Shown here: piece by piece, positions 8,822-16,941 of the stretch
Numbering within the stretch: the stretch's first letter is position 1
Layout: the number at the start of each line of letters is the position of its first letter
Source of the DNA: Bacteroidia bacterium
Lineage (GTDB): Bacteria > Bacteroidota > Bacteroidia > Bacteroidales > Prolixibacteraceae
Direction of reading: 5' to 3'
Assembly (NCBI GenBank): GCA_025358395.1
Contig: JANYJT010000189.1
Coordinates: forward strand, 1 to 35,817
Length of the DNA: 35,817 nucleotides
The notes under the pieces: model-generated
The model's database searches: none
Told to the model about the DNA's origin: nothing
What the model saw: the letters and a program-made list of their open reading frames with translations, nothing else
Translations under genes and position numbers: made by a program

Positions 8822-9958
8822 TTAACTCCTTTTCGAGACTCCAATTCCCGGCAAATAACTTAACGTGACCTTCCCATCCAATACTTTCATCCCTTCGAAC
8901 ACATCGTTTGAGATTAAGAGGTTGCCATCCAGATCAGCCCAATCAACAACCGGTGAAAGTTGAGAAGCGGCACTGATCCCACAAGAAGTTTCTGTCATGC
9001 AGCCCATCAGCGTTTTCATTTTTAAACTGCGTGCCATCTCAATGATCTTGTGGGCTTCGCGCATTCCGGTGCATTTCATCAATTTGCAGTTAATGCCCGA
9101 ATAGACTCCATGTAGCTTGTTTAGATCGCCTACCCTTTGCATGGCCTCATCCGCGATGATGGGCAGCGGACTGTTTTGTGTGAGCCAGGCAGTGTCATCA
9201 AAATTGTTTTTATCCATCGGCTGCTCAATGAAGACGATGCCCTGCTCTTTCAACCAGTAGATTTTGTCCAATGCTTGCTGACGGTCTTTCCAACCCTGAT
9301 TGACATCCACGCAGAGTGGCACATTGGTAACGGAACGAACACTTTTTATCATCTCTTCGTCGTTGCCGCCACCGATCTTGATCTTTAATATTTTGAAGGC
9401 TGATGCCTCTTTGGTTTTAGCCATCACCTCTGCACTTTTGTCAATGCCAATTGTGAAGGTCGTAAGCGGGGTTTTCTCCGCAGAATAGCCCCAGATTCTG
9501 TACCATGGCTGGTTGAGGAGTTTTCCGACCAGATCGTGCAATGCAATGTCAACAGACGCTTTCGCAGCACAATTTCCTGGTAAGACAGCATCCACGTACT
9601 CAAGTATTTCCTCCATTCTGAAGGGATCCTTGAATTGTGATAAATTTAATGAAGAGAGAAATTTGGTGGCAGTCTGGTGCGACTCACCCAGATAAGGTGG
9701 CATGGATGCTTCTCCATAGCCCGTTACGCCTTCCCATTCGATTTCTGTCAGCATTACCGCTGTTGTGGTTCTGGAGTTGGAGGCAATGGTGAAAACGTGT
9801 TTAAGTTGCAATTCGTAGGGTCTGAAAGTCAGATTCAATCCATTGCCTGATGCTTTATAACGGGGAAGGGATTTCCCATCTTTGGTAAAAGAGGTTAAGA
9901 TTCCTGCACCGGCTGCCAAGGTAGTTGCTCCTATAAATGCTCTTCGGTTCGTTTTCAT
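8822..9958 (-). CDS. L-Ala-D/L-Glu (dipeptide) epimerase with Tat-like signal, enolase superfamily
   Basis: 378 residues. The N-terminus MKTNRRAFIGATTLAAGAG has a twin-arginine-type motif (NRRAF) plus a hydrophobic stretch, so export is likely; most dipeptide epimerases described are cytoplasmic. Enolase-superfamily catalytic residues are all present: KIK (Lys192, Lys194), metal ligands Asp218 (VDVNQGW), Glu245 (IEQP) and Asp270 (ADEAMQ), and Lys292 (CKLMKC). The ADLDG segment (Asp342, Asp344) matches the DxD motif that holds the dipeptide ammonium group in L-Ala-D/L-Glu epimerases. The reaction converts L-Ala-D-Glu from murein into L-Ala-L-Glu. It is the last gene of the long minus operon, 194 bp after the NlpC/P60 gene, mirroring the ykfB-ykfC pairing known from Bacillus. 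Dipeptide specificity is strongly supported, the exact dipeptide less so. Confidence 0.88.
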   Translation of the reverse strand: MKTNRRAFIGATTLAAGAGILTSFTKDGKSLPRYKASGNGLNLTFRPYELQLKHVFTIASNSRTTTAVMLTEIEWEGVTGYGEASMPPYLGESHQTATKFLSSLNLSQFKDPFRMEEILEYVDAVLPGNCAAKASVDIALHDLVGKLLNQPWYRIWGYSAEKTPLTTFTIGIDKSAEVMAKTKEASAFKILKIKIGGGNDEEMIKSVRSVTNVPLCVDVNQGWKDRQQALDKIYWLKEQGIVFIEQPMDKNNFDDTAWLTQNSPLPIIADEAMQRVGDLNKLHGVYSGINCKLMKCTGMREAHKIIEMARSLKMKTLMGCMTETSCGISAASQLSPVVDWADLDGNLLISNDVFEGMKVLDGKVTLSYLPGIGVSKRS

Positions 9959-10121
9959 ATTGATTTTTTTGCTATTCTATTTGTGTTGGCTTCTTCAAAT
10001 ATTCCGAACCTTCTGTCCGAATTTAGAAATAGGCCGTATTAAAAATTCGATCGCGGACAGCATTTCTATAAATTATTTCTTCTACAAACAGGTCACTCCT
10101 CCGGAGTTCAAATCTATTTCA

Positions 10122-10153
10122 CTCCGTCTCTCCGTCTCTCCATCTCTCCATCT
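10122..10153. repeat. Four tandem 8-bp units at a stop codon
   Basis: Plus-strand units CTCCGTCT, CTCCGTCT, CTCCATCT and CTCCATCT run from 10122 to 10153. In the transcript these read as AGAYGGAG. The array touches the TAA stop of the NlpC/P60 gene (10153-10155) and lies in the 194 bp spacer before the epimerase gene. The rest of that spacer shows no gene. Confidence 0.85.
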
Positions 10154-11328
10154 TAATACCACGGATGATCCCTGACGCGCACAATTCCTTTTTCTCCATC
10201 AACTCCAAGGATGGTACGGCCGCCCAGCCAATTGTCTGCCCTAATTTTTGAATATCCTTTTTGAGCAGGATCAAAACTATCTATCCTGACATATCCTGAG
10301 GAGTTGATATAGGCTCCGTCACCCAAATACAATCCAACATGTGTAGCTTTTGCAAGCCTGTTACCTTCTGCTTTTCTTCCGAAGAAGACCAGATCGCCCG
10401 GTTTTAAAGCATGATAGCCACTACTGGGATCGGTAAACAGACCATGTCTGAACTGTAGTGATGCATCTCTGGCCAAAATTATTCCGTTGAGAAAAAAGAC
10501 TGTTTTAACAAAGCCACTGCAATCCACACCCTTAGACGATGTTCCTCCCCAAAGATAAGGGCGACCCATCAATGTTTTAGAAGCAATACCTAAGGAGGCA
10601 GCAGAGGCTTGGGTCTGTTTTTTCCAGATTTCAAAGTCCATTCCATCACTTGCCGGCACAATTAATTTTCGACCATCAGCCATTTCCAGATGAGCTTGGG
10701 ATTTGGCAATTGTATCAAATTTCAGGATACTTCCTGCTACCAAATCTGTAACAGCCTCATTTGTAATAGGATCTAGACCGGTTCCGGACAATGGCAGATA
10801 AATGACTCTTTTGCAATTTCTCCAGATTCCCATACCTGCAGAATCTGTTTGCTGTATGGCATCGTCATCCACCCAGCCCAGATATCGGTCCGGAGTTTGT
10901 ACAAATAACCAGGAATTCGATTTTTTTAAGATCCTGACAGGTGTGCCGAGAATGGCCTGGGTAGACATCTCAGAACTGTGACCGGGTTTGCTGCGAATGT
11001 TGCATACGCTGACATTAACAAGTCCCCAGGTGATTGCCCCCAAGGCTGCATCCGGTAAAAATCGGATGCTATCTTCGATCGGAATTGTTAAATTTTTTAA
11101 TTGGACGATCAGTGCTTTTTTGGCTTCAGAATTGGTAGTCTCACCAAATACCAACAATGTCTTTCCCTTGGTTCTGAATTGAATTTGGAATAAATCTTCT
11201 CTCGAATCAGGAATAAATTGATTGGCCACACTCCGTGAAATCTGCTCGGCCTCTTTTATAACTGAGTCAACAGAATGACAAGCGACCAACAGAACGGCAC
11301 TTACCAGACAAACGCATAAACGGACCAT
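10153..11328 (-). CDS. NlpC/P60 gamma-D-glutamyl-diamino acid endopeptidase, lipoprotein (YkfC-like)
   Basis: 391 residues. The lipoprotein signal has a cysteine at 17 (LLVAC). A bacterial SH3 region (about 105-160, VCNIRSKPG through RYLGWVDDDAI) and probably a second SH3-like segment (165-235) precede the NlpC/P60 domain (250-375). Catalytic residues are Cys270 in GGTSSKGVDCSG and His330 in THVGLYLG; the third polar position is Asn342 (YINSSG), where His is common but Asn is tolerated in the superfamily. The SH3-SH3-NlpC layout and the YLWGG entry to the catalytic motif resemble B. cereus YkfC, which cleaves D-Glu from meso-diaminopimelate in peptides with a free L-Ala. The epimerase downstream would take its L-Ala-D-Glu product. 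Membrane-anchored, facing the periplasm or outside. Part of the long minus operon. Confidence 0.9.
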   Translation of the reverse strand: MVRLCVCLVSAVLLVACHSVDSVIKEAEQISRSVANQFIPDSREDLFQIQFRTKGKTLLVFGETTNSEAKKALIVQLKNLTIPIEDSIRFLPDAALGAITWGLVNVSVCNIRSKPGHSSEMSTQAILGTPVRILKKSNSWLFVQTPDRYLGWVDDDAIQQTDSAGMGIWRNCKRVIYLPLSGTGLDPITNEAVTDLVAGSILKFDTIAKSQAHLEMADGRKLIVPASDGMDFEIWKKQTQASAASLGIASKTLMGRPYLWGGTSSKGVDCSGFVKTVFFLNGIILARDASLQFRHGLFTDPSSGYHALKPGDLVFFGRKAEGNRLAKATHVGLYLGDGAYINSSGYVRIDSFDPAQKGYSKIRADNWLGGRTILGVDGEKGIVRVRDHPWY

Positions 11329-11416
11329 AAATATTTGCTTTGGTAATACAGGATTAATGGGACTAATGTAACAAATTTTAATATTGATTTTGACTAATTG
11401 CCAGATATAATACCGA

Positions 11417-14413
11417 TCAGTTTTCCATCATATTTTTATATATAATTCGCTGAATTTCAGTTCGTACATTCAGGTCACTTATCTTGTTGTTTTCTCTGCT
11501 GGGAAAGACCCTGTTTGAAAGAAAAATATAGACAAGTCCATATTTTGGATCGACCCAGACAAAAGTTCCGGTATATCCTGAGTGTCCAAAGCTTTCGGGT
11601 GAAGCAGCCTTGATTGGATAAGCTTCTTTTTCACTTAAATCAGAGTTATTTAGCGAAGGCTTATCAAAGCCAAGGCCGCGCCTGTTTTTGTTTTGCGGAA
11701 ATTGTACACGTGTGAACTCTTTCATTGTAGACTGCTTTAGGTACGCTCTTCCGCCATAGTTTCCCATTTGAAGATACATTTGCAGCAATTTGGCCAAATC
11801 GTTGGCTGTGGCAAATAAACCGGCATTGCCTGAAATCCCTCCCAAAACGGCTGATGATTCATCATGGACTGTACCAATCAGCTGCTGTTTCCGATAGTAA
11901 TTATCCAACTCCGTAGGGATGATTTCGTTGTCCGGAAATTTCAGCAGGGGGTTGTAGGTAATCCGGTATGCTCCCAAGGGTTTGTAAAAACTGTTGTCAA
12001 GCGTTTCCAGGTAGGATTCGCCTGAAATGCCGGTTGTTATTTTGGGAGTCATTACAAATGGCAAATCACTGTAAACGTATTTCCCCCGTGATTTTAATGG
12101 AGATTTTCTGATGGATTTGTACACAGTTTCCGGAAACCGGTTGTCGAGATACAACCCTTTGGCTACTTGTAGTTTATGTTCCGGATCGGGTTCGAAGGCA
12201 TACCATCCCGCGGATATTTTCCCGTTCTTCAGAGATTTTTTCCAGAAAGGCAGGAATGGTGTCAGGCCCGATTGATGCGACAACAGCTCCCGCACGGTAA
12301 TATCCGACTTGTTGGAGCGATGAAAGAGCCTGTTTTTCCATTCGGGATAGTAAGTGGATACGAATTTGTCCGGATTGATCCTTCCTTCGTCATATAATTT
12401 TAACCAGACAGGCAACCCCCCGGTTATCTTGGTAACTGAGGCCAGATCATATAAGTCGTCTTCGTTTTCGCGAATAATTTTATCATAGCCATGAAAACCA
12501 TAGGCCTTTCGAAAGATGATTTTCCCATCTTTTGCCACCAATACATTGCAGCCTGGAAATGCCTTCAGGTCCAAAGCTTGCCCAACGATCGAATCAATTT
12601 GCCGGTTCAGACGATCGGATCTCATTCCTACCTCTTCCGGTAAGGTATATTTCAACCGAATGGGATTTTGGATTGCCAAACCATCGCCTGATTTGTACTT
12701 TCCTGAGACAGAGACCGGAAGTTTTCCCTTGGCACCGATTCCGCCAAAAATCAGCTGGGCTGATAGTTCTTGTGCCAGAGAATCATTTTGATAAGCGACC
12801 AGAAGGCCATCTGTATGAATGGGATGATGCAATTCGCTTAATCCATACGGACTGGCAAATAGTACGGCAATGGTCTTTTGCTTCTCAGATAGAAACGAAA
12901 GCAATGAATCAAGTCCATCGGTCACCCCATATGGCCTGACCGATTTCTCATTTTGAAGGATTCCGACCTGAAGCGAGCGGCGCAGTTTACTTTCATACAT
13001 CGAATGGATTCCTGCCACAACCAAATCATAGGGTTGCAAATTCTTCTGAAGCTCCTTTCTTTCAGCCTCGGAAAAATTTTGCTTCAGCTGAAAAAAATCC
13101 ACTTTCGTGTATTTTGAAAGCATCTTTTGAAATGGTGTAATCTTCTCACTTCCAACAGATACTGCCGCAATCCTTACCTTTTCAAGATTTCCTACCGGAA
13201 TGATCTTCTCTTTGTTCTCAAGCAAGGTAAGAGAACTTTCGATGATCCTTCGTTTTATCAACTCTGCCTTTGGTGTATTGATTTCCGCGATCAGATTGTT
13301 TGTTTCAATTTTTGTACCATGATTAAGTCCGCACCACAACTTGGCAGCCAATACTTTCCGGCATTTCAGATTGATCTCTTCGCCGGATAATTCTTTGCTT
13401 TTCACCGCTTCAGCTATGGCCTTGATGGCCAGTTCAGGATTTGACGGGAATTCTACTACATCATTTCCTGCTTTTAACGCCAAGACCTCTAATCTTCCCG
13501 GATCCTCATATCCTTTTGCCCCCTTCATGTTCATGGCATCGGTAATCACTAATCCCCGGAACTTCCACTCTTTGTGCAATATCCGGTCCACAATTTTGGC
13601 AGAGAGGCTGGATGGTAAGGCTTTTGAAGAATCGATGGCAGGAACATTCAGATGAGCGGTCATGATGCATCCAACTCCGGCTTTTGAAAGCTCCCGGAAG
13701 GGATAAAGCTCCAATGAATCAAGCCTTTCTCTTGAATAGGGCAGCTGGGGTAACATTAAATGGGAGTCGGACTGCGTATCCCCGTGACCGGGATAATGTT
13801 TGGCAGTAGCAAGAATGCCGTTTTCCTGAAGTCCACGCATGTATGCAAGACTGAAATCGCTCACCAGCTTTCTGGACTCGCCAAAAGAACGCATGCCAAT
13901 GATCGGGTTCATGGGCTCCGTATTGATATCACATGATGGTCCCAGTGAAATGTTTATTCCTATTCGTTTCATCTGTCGGGCCATTTCACCGGTAGCTTCT
14001 TTCACTAATGCAGTATCTCCGGTGGCGCCCATGGCCATGTTATATGGAAAGGGCATAATACTCTGCAATCGCATACCTATGCCCCATTCGGCATCCATTA
14101 CGGAAAGCACCGGTGTAGTTGAAATAGATTGGTAGAAATTAGTCAGGCCAGCCTGGGTGACAGGATCCCCTTCGAAAAAGATTATGCCGCCAATACCATA
14201 TCTTTTGATCAATTCGGCATCTTTCAATTGTTTGGTCAGGCTATTTTTGGCCGATACATTGATCCAAACTAATTGACCAATCCGCTGCTCAGGAGTCAGA
14301 GACTGAAATACAGAATCGACCCACGGATGGCGCAATAATTTCTCAAGATCTACCTGGGCTTGCAACTTCCAACCCAACATTAAGAAAAATATAAAAACCC
14401 ATATTTTTTTCAT
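11417..14413 (-). CDS. Exported NagZ-type GH3 N-acetylglucosaminidase fused to a class C beta-lactamase-like domain
   Basis: 998 residues from the chosen start at 14413, the MKKIW signal peptide (cleavage near AQ at 19-20); the longer frame from 14479 adds 22 unlikely residues. The GH3 domain fills about 30-365, with the NagZ signature KHYPGHGDTQSDSH (205-218, catalytic Asp-His pair) and nucleophile Asp292 in ITDAMNM. A Rossmann-like GH3 C-terminal part (about 385-575) follows. The serine beta-lactamase/DD-peptidase domain (about 595-995) has SVTK (Ser659, Lys662), YSD (781-783) in the YxN position, and HSG (944-946). Known two-domain proteins of this kind occur in Bacteroidota. Expected role: remove GlcNAc from muropeptides outside the cytoplasm, while the second domain may bind or cut the peptide. 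It lies 119 bp downstream of the AmpG-like gene. Confidence 0.9.
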   Translation of the reverse strand: MKKIWVFIFFLMLGWKLQAQVDLEKLLRHPWVDSVFQSLTPEQRIGQLVWINVSAKNSLTKQLKDAELIKRYGIGGIIFFEGDPVTQAGLTNFYQSISTTPVLSVMDAEWGIGMRLQSIMPFPYNMAMGATGDTALVKEATGEMARQMKRIGINISLGPSCDINTEPMNPIIGMRSFGESRKLVSDFSLAYMRGLQENGILATAKHYPGHGDTQSDSHLMLPQLPYSRERLDSLELYPFRELSKAGVGCIMTAHLNVPAIDSSKALPSSLSAKIVDRILHKEWKFRGLVITDAMNMKGAKGYEDPGRLEVLALKAGNDVVEFPSNPELAIKAIAEAVKSKELSGEEINLKCRKVLAAKLWCGLNHGTKIETNNLIAEINTPKAELIKRRIIESSLTLLENKEKIIPVGNLEKVRIAAVSVGSEKITPFQKMLSKYTKVDFFQLKQNFSEAERKELQKNLQPYDLVVAGIHSMYESKLRRSLQVGILQNEKSVRPYGVTDGLDSLLSFLSEKQKTIAVLFASPYGLSELHHPIHTDGLLVAYQNDSLAQELSAQLIFGGIGAKGKLPVSVSGKYKSGDGLAIQNPIRLKYTLPEEVGMRSDRLNRQIDSIVGQALDLKAFPGCNVLVAKDGKIIFRKAYGFHGYDKIIRENEDDLYDLASVTKITGGLPVWLKLYDEGRINPDKFVSTYYPEWKNRLFHRSNKSDITVRELLSHQSGLTPFLPFWKKSLKNGKISAGWYAFEPDPEHKLQVAKGLYLDNRFPETVYKSIRKSPLKSRGKYVYSDLPFVMTPKITTGISGESYLETLDNSFYKPLGAYRITYNPLLKFPDNEIIPTELDNYYRKQQLIGTVHDESSAVLGGISGNAGLFATANDLAKLLQMYLQMGNYGGRAYLKQSTMKEFTRVQFPQNKNRRGLGFDKPSLNNSDLSEKEAYPIKAASPESFGHSGYTGTFVWVDPKYGLVYIFLSNRVFPSRENNKISDLNVRTEIQRIIYKNMMEN

Positions 14414-14513
14414 TCCTTCTACTTTAATTTTCACCTCGCTCATCACTTTTTTTCTGTTCGGACGGCTATACCGGGCCACCCTTGTATTTTACTGTCTCAT
14501 CCTCCCATCTTCC

Positions 14514-14548
14514 AACTCTCAACTCTCAGTTCTCAACTCTCAACTTTC
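14514..14548. repeat. Five tandem 7-bp units across the stop of the AmpG-like gene
   Basis: Plus-strand units AACTCTC, AACTCTC, AGTTCTC, AACTCTC and AACTTTC run from 14514 to 14548; the transcript reads GAGAGTT repeats. The AmpG-like TGA stop (14533-14535) lies inside the array, so the repeats encode the last residues of that protein and continue into the spacer before the NagZ fusion gene. Confidence 0.9.
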
Positions 14549-16389
14549 TTCCCGAACTCCGGTTTCACATTCATGAAAAAGACCGGAATCACTCCGGGGA
14601 TCATACAAAGCATGACATAGACAAAGAAATTCTTGTATCCGATAATATCCTGTAACCATCCCGAAAACATTCCTGGCAGCATCATGCCAAGAGCCATAAA
14701 TCCTGTCGCAATGGCGAAATGAGCTGTTTTGTTTTCACCTTCGGAAATATAAATCATGTAGAGCATGTAAGCAGTGAAACCGAATCCGTAACTAAATTGT
14801 TCTATGGCAGCACAGAGGCTGATTACCAGATAATTGGTCGGCTGGGCGTAGGCCAGGTAGACATAGGCAAGATGCGGAATGTTGATGGCCAGAACCATCC
14901 ACCAGAGCCAGTATCTGAAGCCCTTTCGTGAAGCCGCGAGACCACCCAAAATACCACCAGCTGTTAATGCGAGAATTCCGAAGGTGCCATAGATTAGTCC
15001 GACATCACCGGTTGTGAGCCCTAATCCACCTAATTGTCTGGAGTCAAGCATAAAAGGTGAAGCCATTTTTATCAGTTGTGCCTCGCCCAAACGATAAAGC
15101 ATCAGGAAGGAGAGAATAACCCAAATTTCCTTCCGCTTAAAGAATGAGGCAAAAGTTTTGAAAAATGCCCCAAAGATGCTCTCCTCCGCTTTAACGACTC
15201 TTTTGTCCGATGGAGGGAATGGCAATATAAATCGGTGATAAAATGAGAAGATGATGAAAAGGATGGCCAGGATTACAAAGGTCATGCTCCAGGCTAAATG
15301 GATATTTCCTGAGGTGCCTTTAAAACGAGCCCCGGCAACTGTAATTAGTTTGGGATCGGCCTGAAACAAGAGGTAGGCAGGCTGTTCCCAGTTTTCAAGG
15401 TGAAAGGCCAGACGTTCTCCTTCCAAAAGTTTCAGACTGTTGTCGCCATCTTTTTGTTTGAAGTTGAGGATCATCTCCTTTCCGACCTCCGGTTTGCCGC
15501 TTAGTTTTATTGCCACCACGGAGCAGTTGCCCGTAAGACGCTCACCTGATTGAATCTCTTCAGATTTTTGAAAATGCTTTTGCAGGAATCCTTTCAATGG
15601 GGAGGAGATGTAATCAGACCACCAGGAGGTCTCCGGGTCTTTTCCGGCGGAAGCCGACTGACGGCCATTGCCGACAAAACCCAGGGAGAAGTTATGGCTG
15701 GCAACAACTTTCCGGATTGAATCCATTTGCCTGGTGGGGATATTCTGTGTAGAAATGGTTACCACCTCGGGATATACCAGAAAATTGGCATTGGCTTTTT
15801 GAACAGTAGCATTTTGATTTACAGTCGGAAGGCTAAATGTCCGGGAATATTCCGGATTGGTTTTTACGTTGATTTCAACGGGGGGTAAACCGGTAGCAGT
15901 TTCAAAATATCCGGCAAGAATGATCAGCAGACCTTGTCCGGTGATCATGGCAATGCGGTAAAAAGTACTTCGGATCCCAACAAAATAGGCTTGCTGGTGT
16001 TCGTTGAGCCCAAGCATATAAAATCCGTCAGCCGAGATATCATGGGTGGCCGAGCTGAAAGCCAGCAGCCAGAGAAAGATCAGCGTGATTTTGAAAAAGC
16101 CCGGCATAGGAATGGCGAGTGCCACACCGCCCAGGGCAGCTCCAACCACCAACTGCATGACCACAATCCACCACCGTTTTGTTTTGAAAAGGTCTACCAC
16201 CGGGCTCCACAAAGGTTTAATGACCCAGGGAAGATACAACCAGCTGGTGTACAGGGCAATGTCTGTATTTGAGATTCCCAGTCTTTTGAACATGATCACG
16301 GCAACCGTCATAGCCACCACATATGGAATCCCTTCGGCAAAGTATAGTGACGGGATCCAGGCCCAGGGGTTGCGGGTAGTTCTTTTCAT
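14533..16389 (-). CDS. ampG: AmpG-like MFS permease with a large periplasmic insertion
   Basis: 618 residues, well above the roughly 490 of E. coli AmpG. The N-terminal membrane bundle fits the AmpG branch of MFS: FAEGIPYVV, then WLYLPWVIKPLWSPVVD (50-66) and THDISADGFYML (115-126). Between TM5 (about 146-160) and TM6 (about 368-384) sits an extra, non-membrane domain of about 200 residues (163-365) that should face the periplasm by MFS topology. More membrane helices follow to about residue 600. AmpG carries GlcNAc-anhydroMurNAc sugars or muropeptides inward with protons. It lies in the salvage operon between the small PD-(D/E)XK-like gene (47 bp) and the NagZ fusion (119 bp). The family call is well supported by sequence and context. 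The cargo and the role of the inserted domain are unknown. Confidence 0.8.
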   Translation of the reverse strand: MKRTTRNPWAWIPSLYFAEGIPYVVAMTVAVIMFKRLGISNTDIALYTSWLYLPWVIKPLWSPVVDLFKTKRWWIVVMQLVVGAALGGVALAIPMPGFFKITLIFLWLLAFSSATHDISADGFYMLGLNEHQQAYFVGIRSTFYRIAMITGQGLLIILAGYFETATGLPPVEINVKTNPEYSRTFSLPTVNQNATVQKANANFLVYPEVVTISTQNIPTRQMDSIRKVVASHNFSLGFVGNGRQSASAGKDPETSWWSDYISSPLKGFLQKHFQKSEEIQSGERLTGNCSVVAIKLSGKPEVGKEMILNFKQKDGDNSLKLLEGERLAFHLENWEQPAYLLFQADPKLITVAGARFKGTSGNIHLAWSMTFVILAILFIIFSFYHRFILPFPPSDKRVVKAEESIFGAFFKTFASFFKRKEIWVILSFLMLYRLGEAQLIKMASPFMLDSRQLGGLGLTTGDVGLIYGTFGILALTAGGILGGLAASRKGFRYWLWWMVLAINIPHLAYVYLAYAQPTNYLVISLCAAIEQFSYGFGFTAYMLYMIYISEGENKTAHFAIATGFMALGMMLPGMFSGWLQDIIGYKNFFVYVMLCMIPGVIPVFFMNVKPEFGKKVES

Positions 16390-16436
16390 AAATTTCAGTC
16401 TTTCATTGTTAAGTTATGAATAAAGGTGGCTGTTTA

Positions 16437-16922
16437 TTACTTTTCTTGATTTGTATAGTATCCAAAATCAAAATAATGTCGTTTATTAAGTTCCCAAATC
16501 TCTCCAATTATGCCTTTCTCGCATTTATCAACAGGTATTGCTCTACTTCCATGTAATTCAAGGAGTGAGCCAAAAAAGATTGAAAATGTTTTTTGATCAA
16601 ATTGTATTGCCATCCGGAATGCAGAAGCATTATATTTCTTTTCGGCAAATGTTGCCTTTTTATAAACCTCAGATCCGAGATTGTATCTAGTATTTAGTTT
16701 CCCGTTCTTTTGGTATTTGTTTCTGGCTTTTACACTAATAATAAAACATTTTCCATCTTTTTCACATTCGATATCGGCGAATGTTTCGTTCATTATATCA
16801 TCATTCAGATTTCTAATTCTGTCAAATTTTTTATCTACCAATGCCTTTAAAGCAAATAGTTCGCCTAATTCTCCAAGAGACTTTTTCCTTGCTGCTTCTC
16901 GCTTCTTTTCAATTTCAATCAT
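16437..16922 (-). CDS. Small PD-(D/E)XK-like protein of unknown function, low GC
   Basis: 161 residues, no signal peptide. The N-terminal helix GELGELFALKALV (17-29, Glu18/Glu21), then FADIEC (Asp50) and a strand FIISVKARNKY (60-70, Lys65) follow the layout of the restriction-endonuclease-like fold. The usual acidic residue two before the lysine is Ser63, so catalysis is uncertain. By hand count the gene is about 32% G+C, against roughly 37-52% in sampled lines of its neighbours, which suggests a later arrival. It sits 10 bp after the SpoIID-like gene, with a 7-bp repeat array spanning that stop and this start, and 47 bp before the ampG-like gene. It has no evident link to cell-wall salvage. 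It could be a degenerate nuclease or a DUF; the fold assignment is tentative. Confidence 0.65.
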   Translation of the reverse strand: MIEIEKKREAARKKSLGELGELFALKALVDKKFDRIRNLNDDIMNETFADIECEKDGKCFIISVKARNKYQKNGKLNTRYNLGSEVYKKATFAEKKYNASAFRMAIQFDQKTFSIFFGSLLELHGSRAIPVDKCEKGIIGEIWELNKRHYFDFGYYTNQEK

Positions 16923-16941
16923 CTCTCATGTCTCAGCTCTC
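16921..16941. repeat. Three 7-bp units linking the SpoIID stop to the next start
   Basis: Plus-strand units ATCTCTC, ATGTCTC and AGCTCTC occupy 16921-16941. The array covers the SpoIID stop (16933-16935) and two bases of the start codon of the small downstream gene (16920-16922). The units share NNNTCTC and the same 7-bp period as the array at 14514-14548. Confidence 0.75.

Noticed and set aside
10109..10116. Internal promoter for the epimerase gene (minus-strand TAGATTTG)
   Set aside because: The -7 box is exact, but there is no TTG 19-21 nt upstream; the region there is the 8-bp repeat array.
12516..12939. Forward frames of 91 and 135 residues within the NagZ fusion gene
   Set aside because: They overlap conserved coding sequence on the opposite strand and show no domain.
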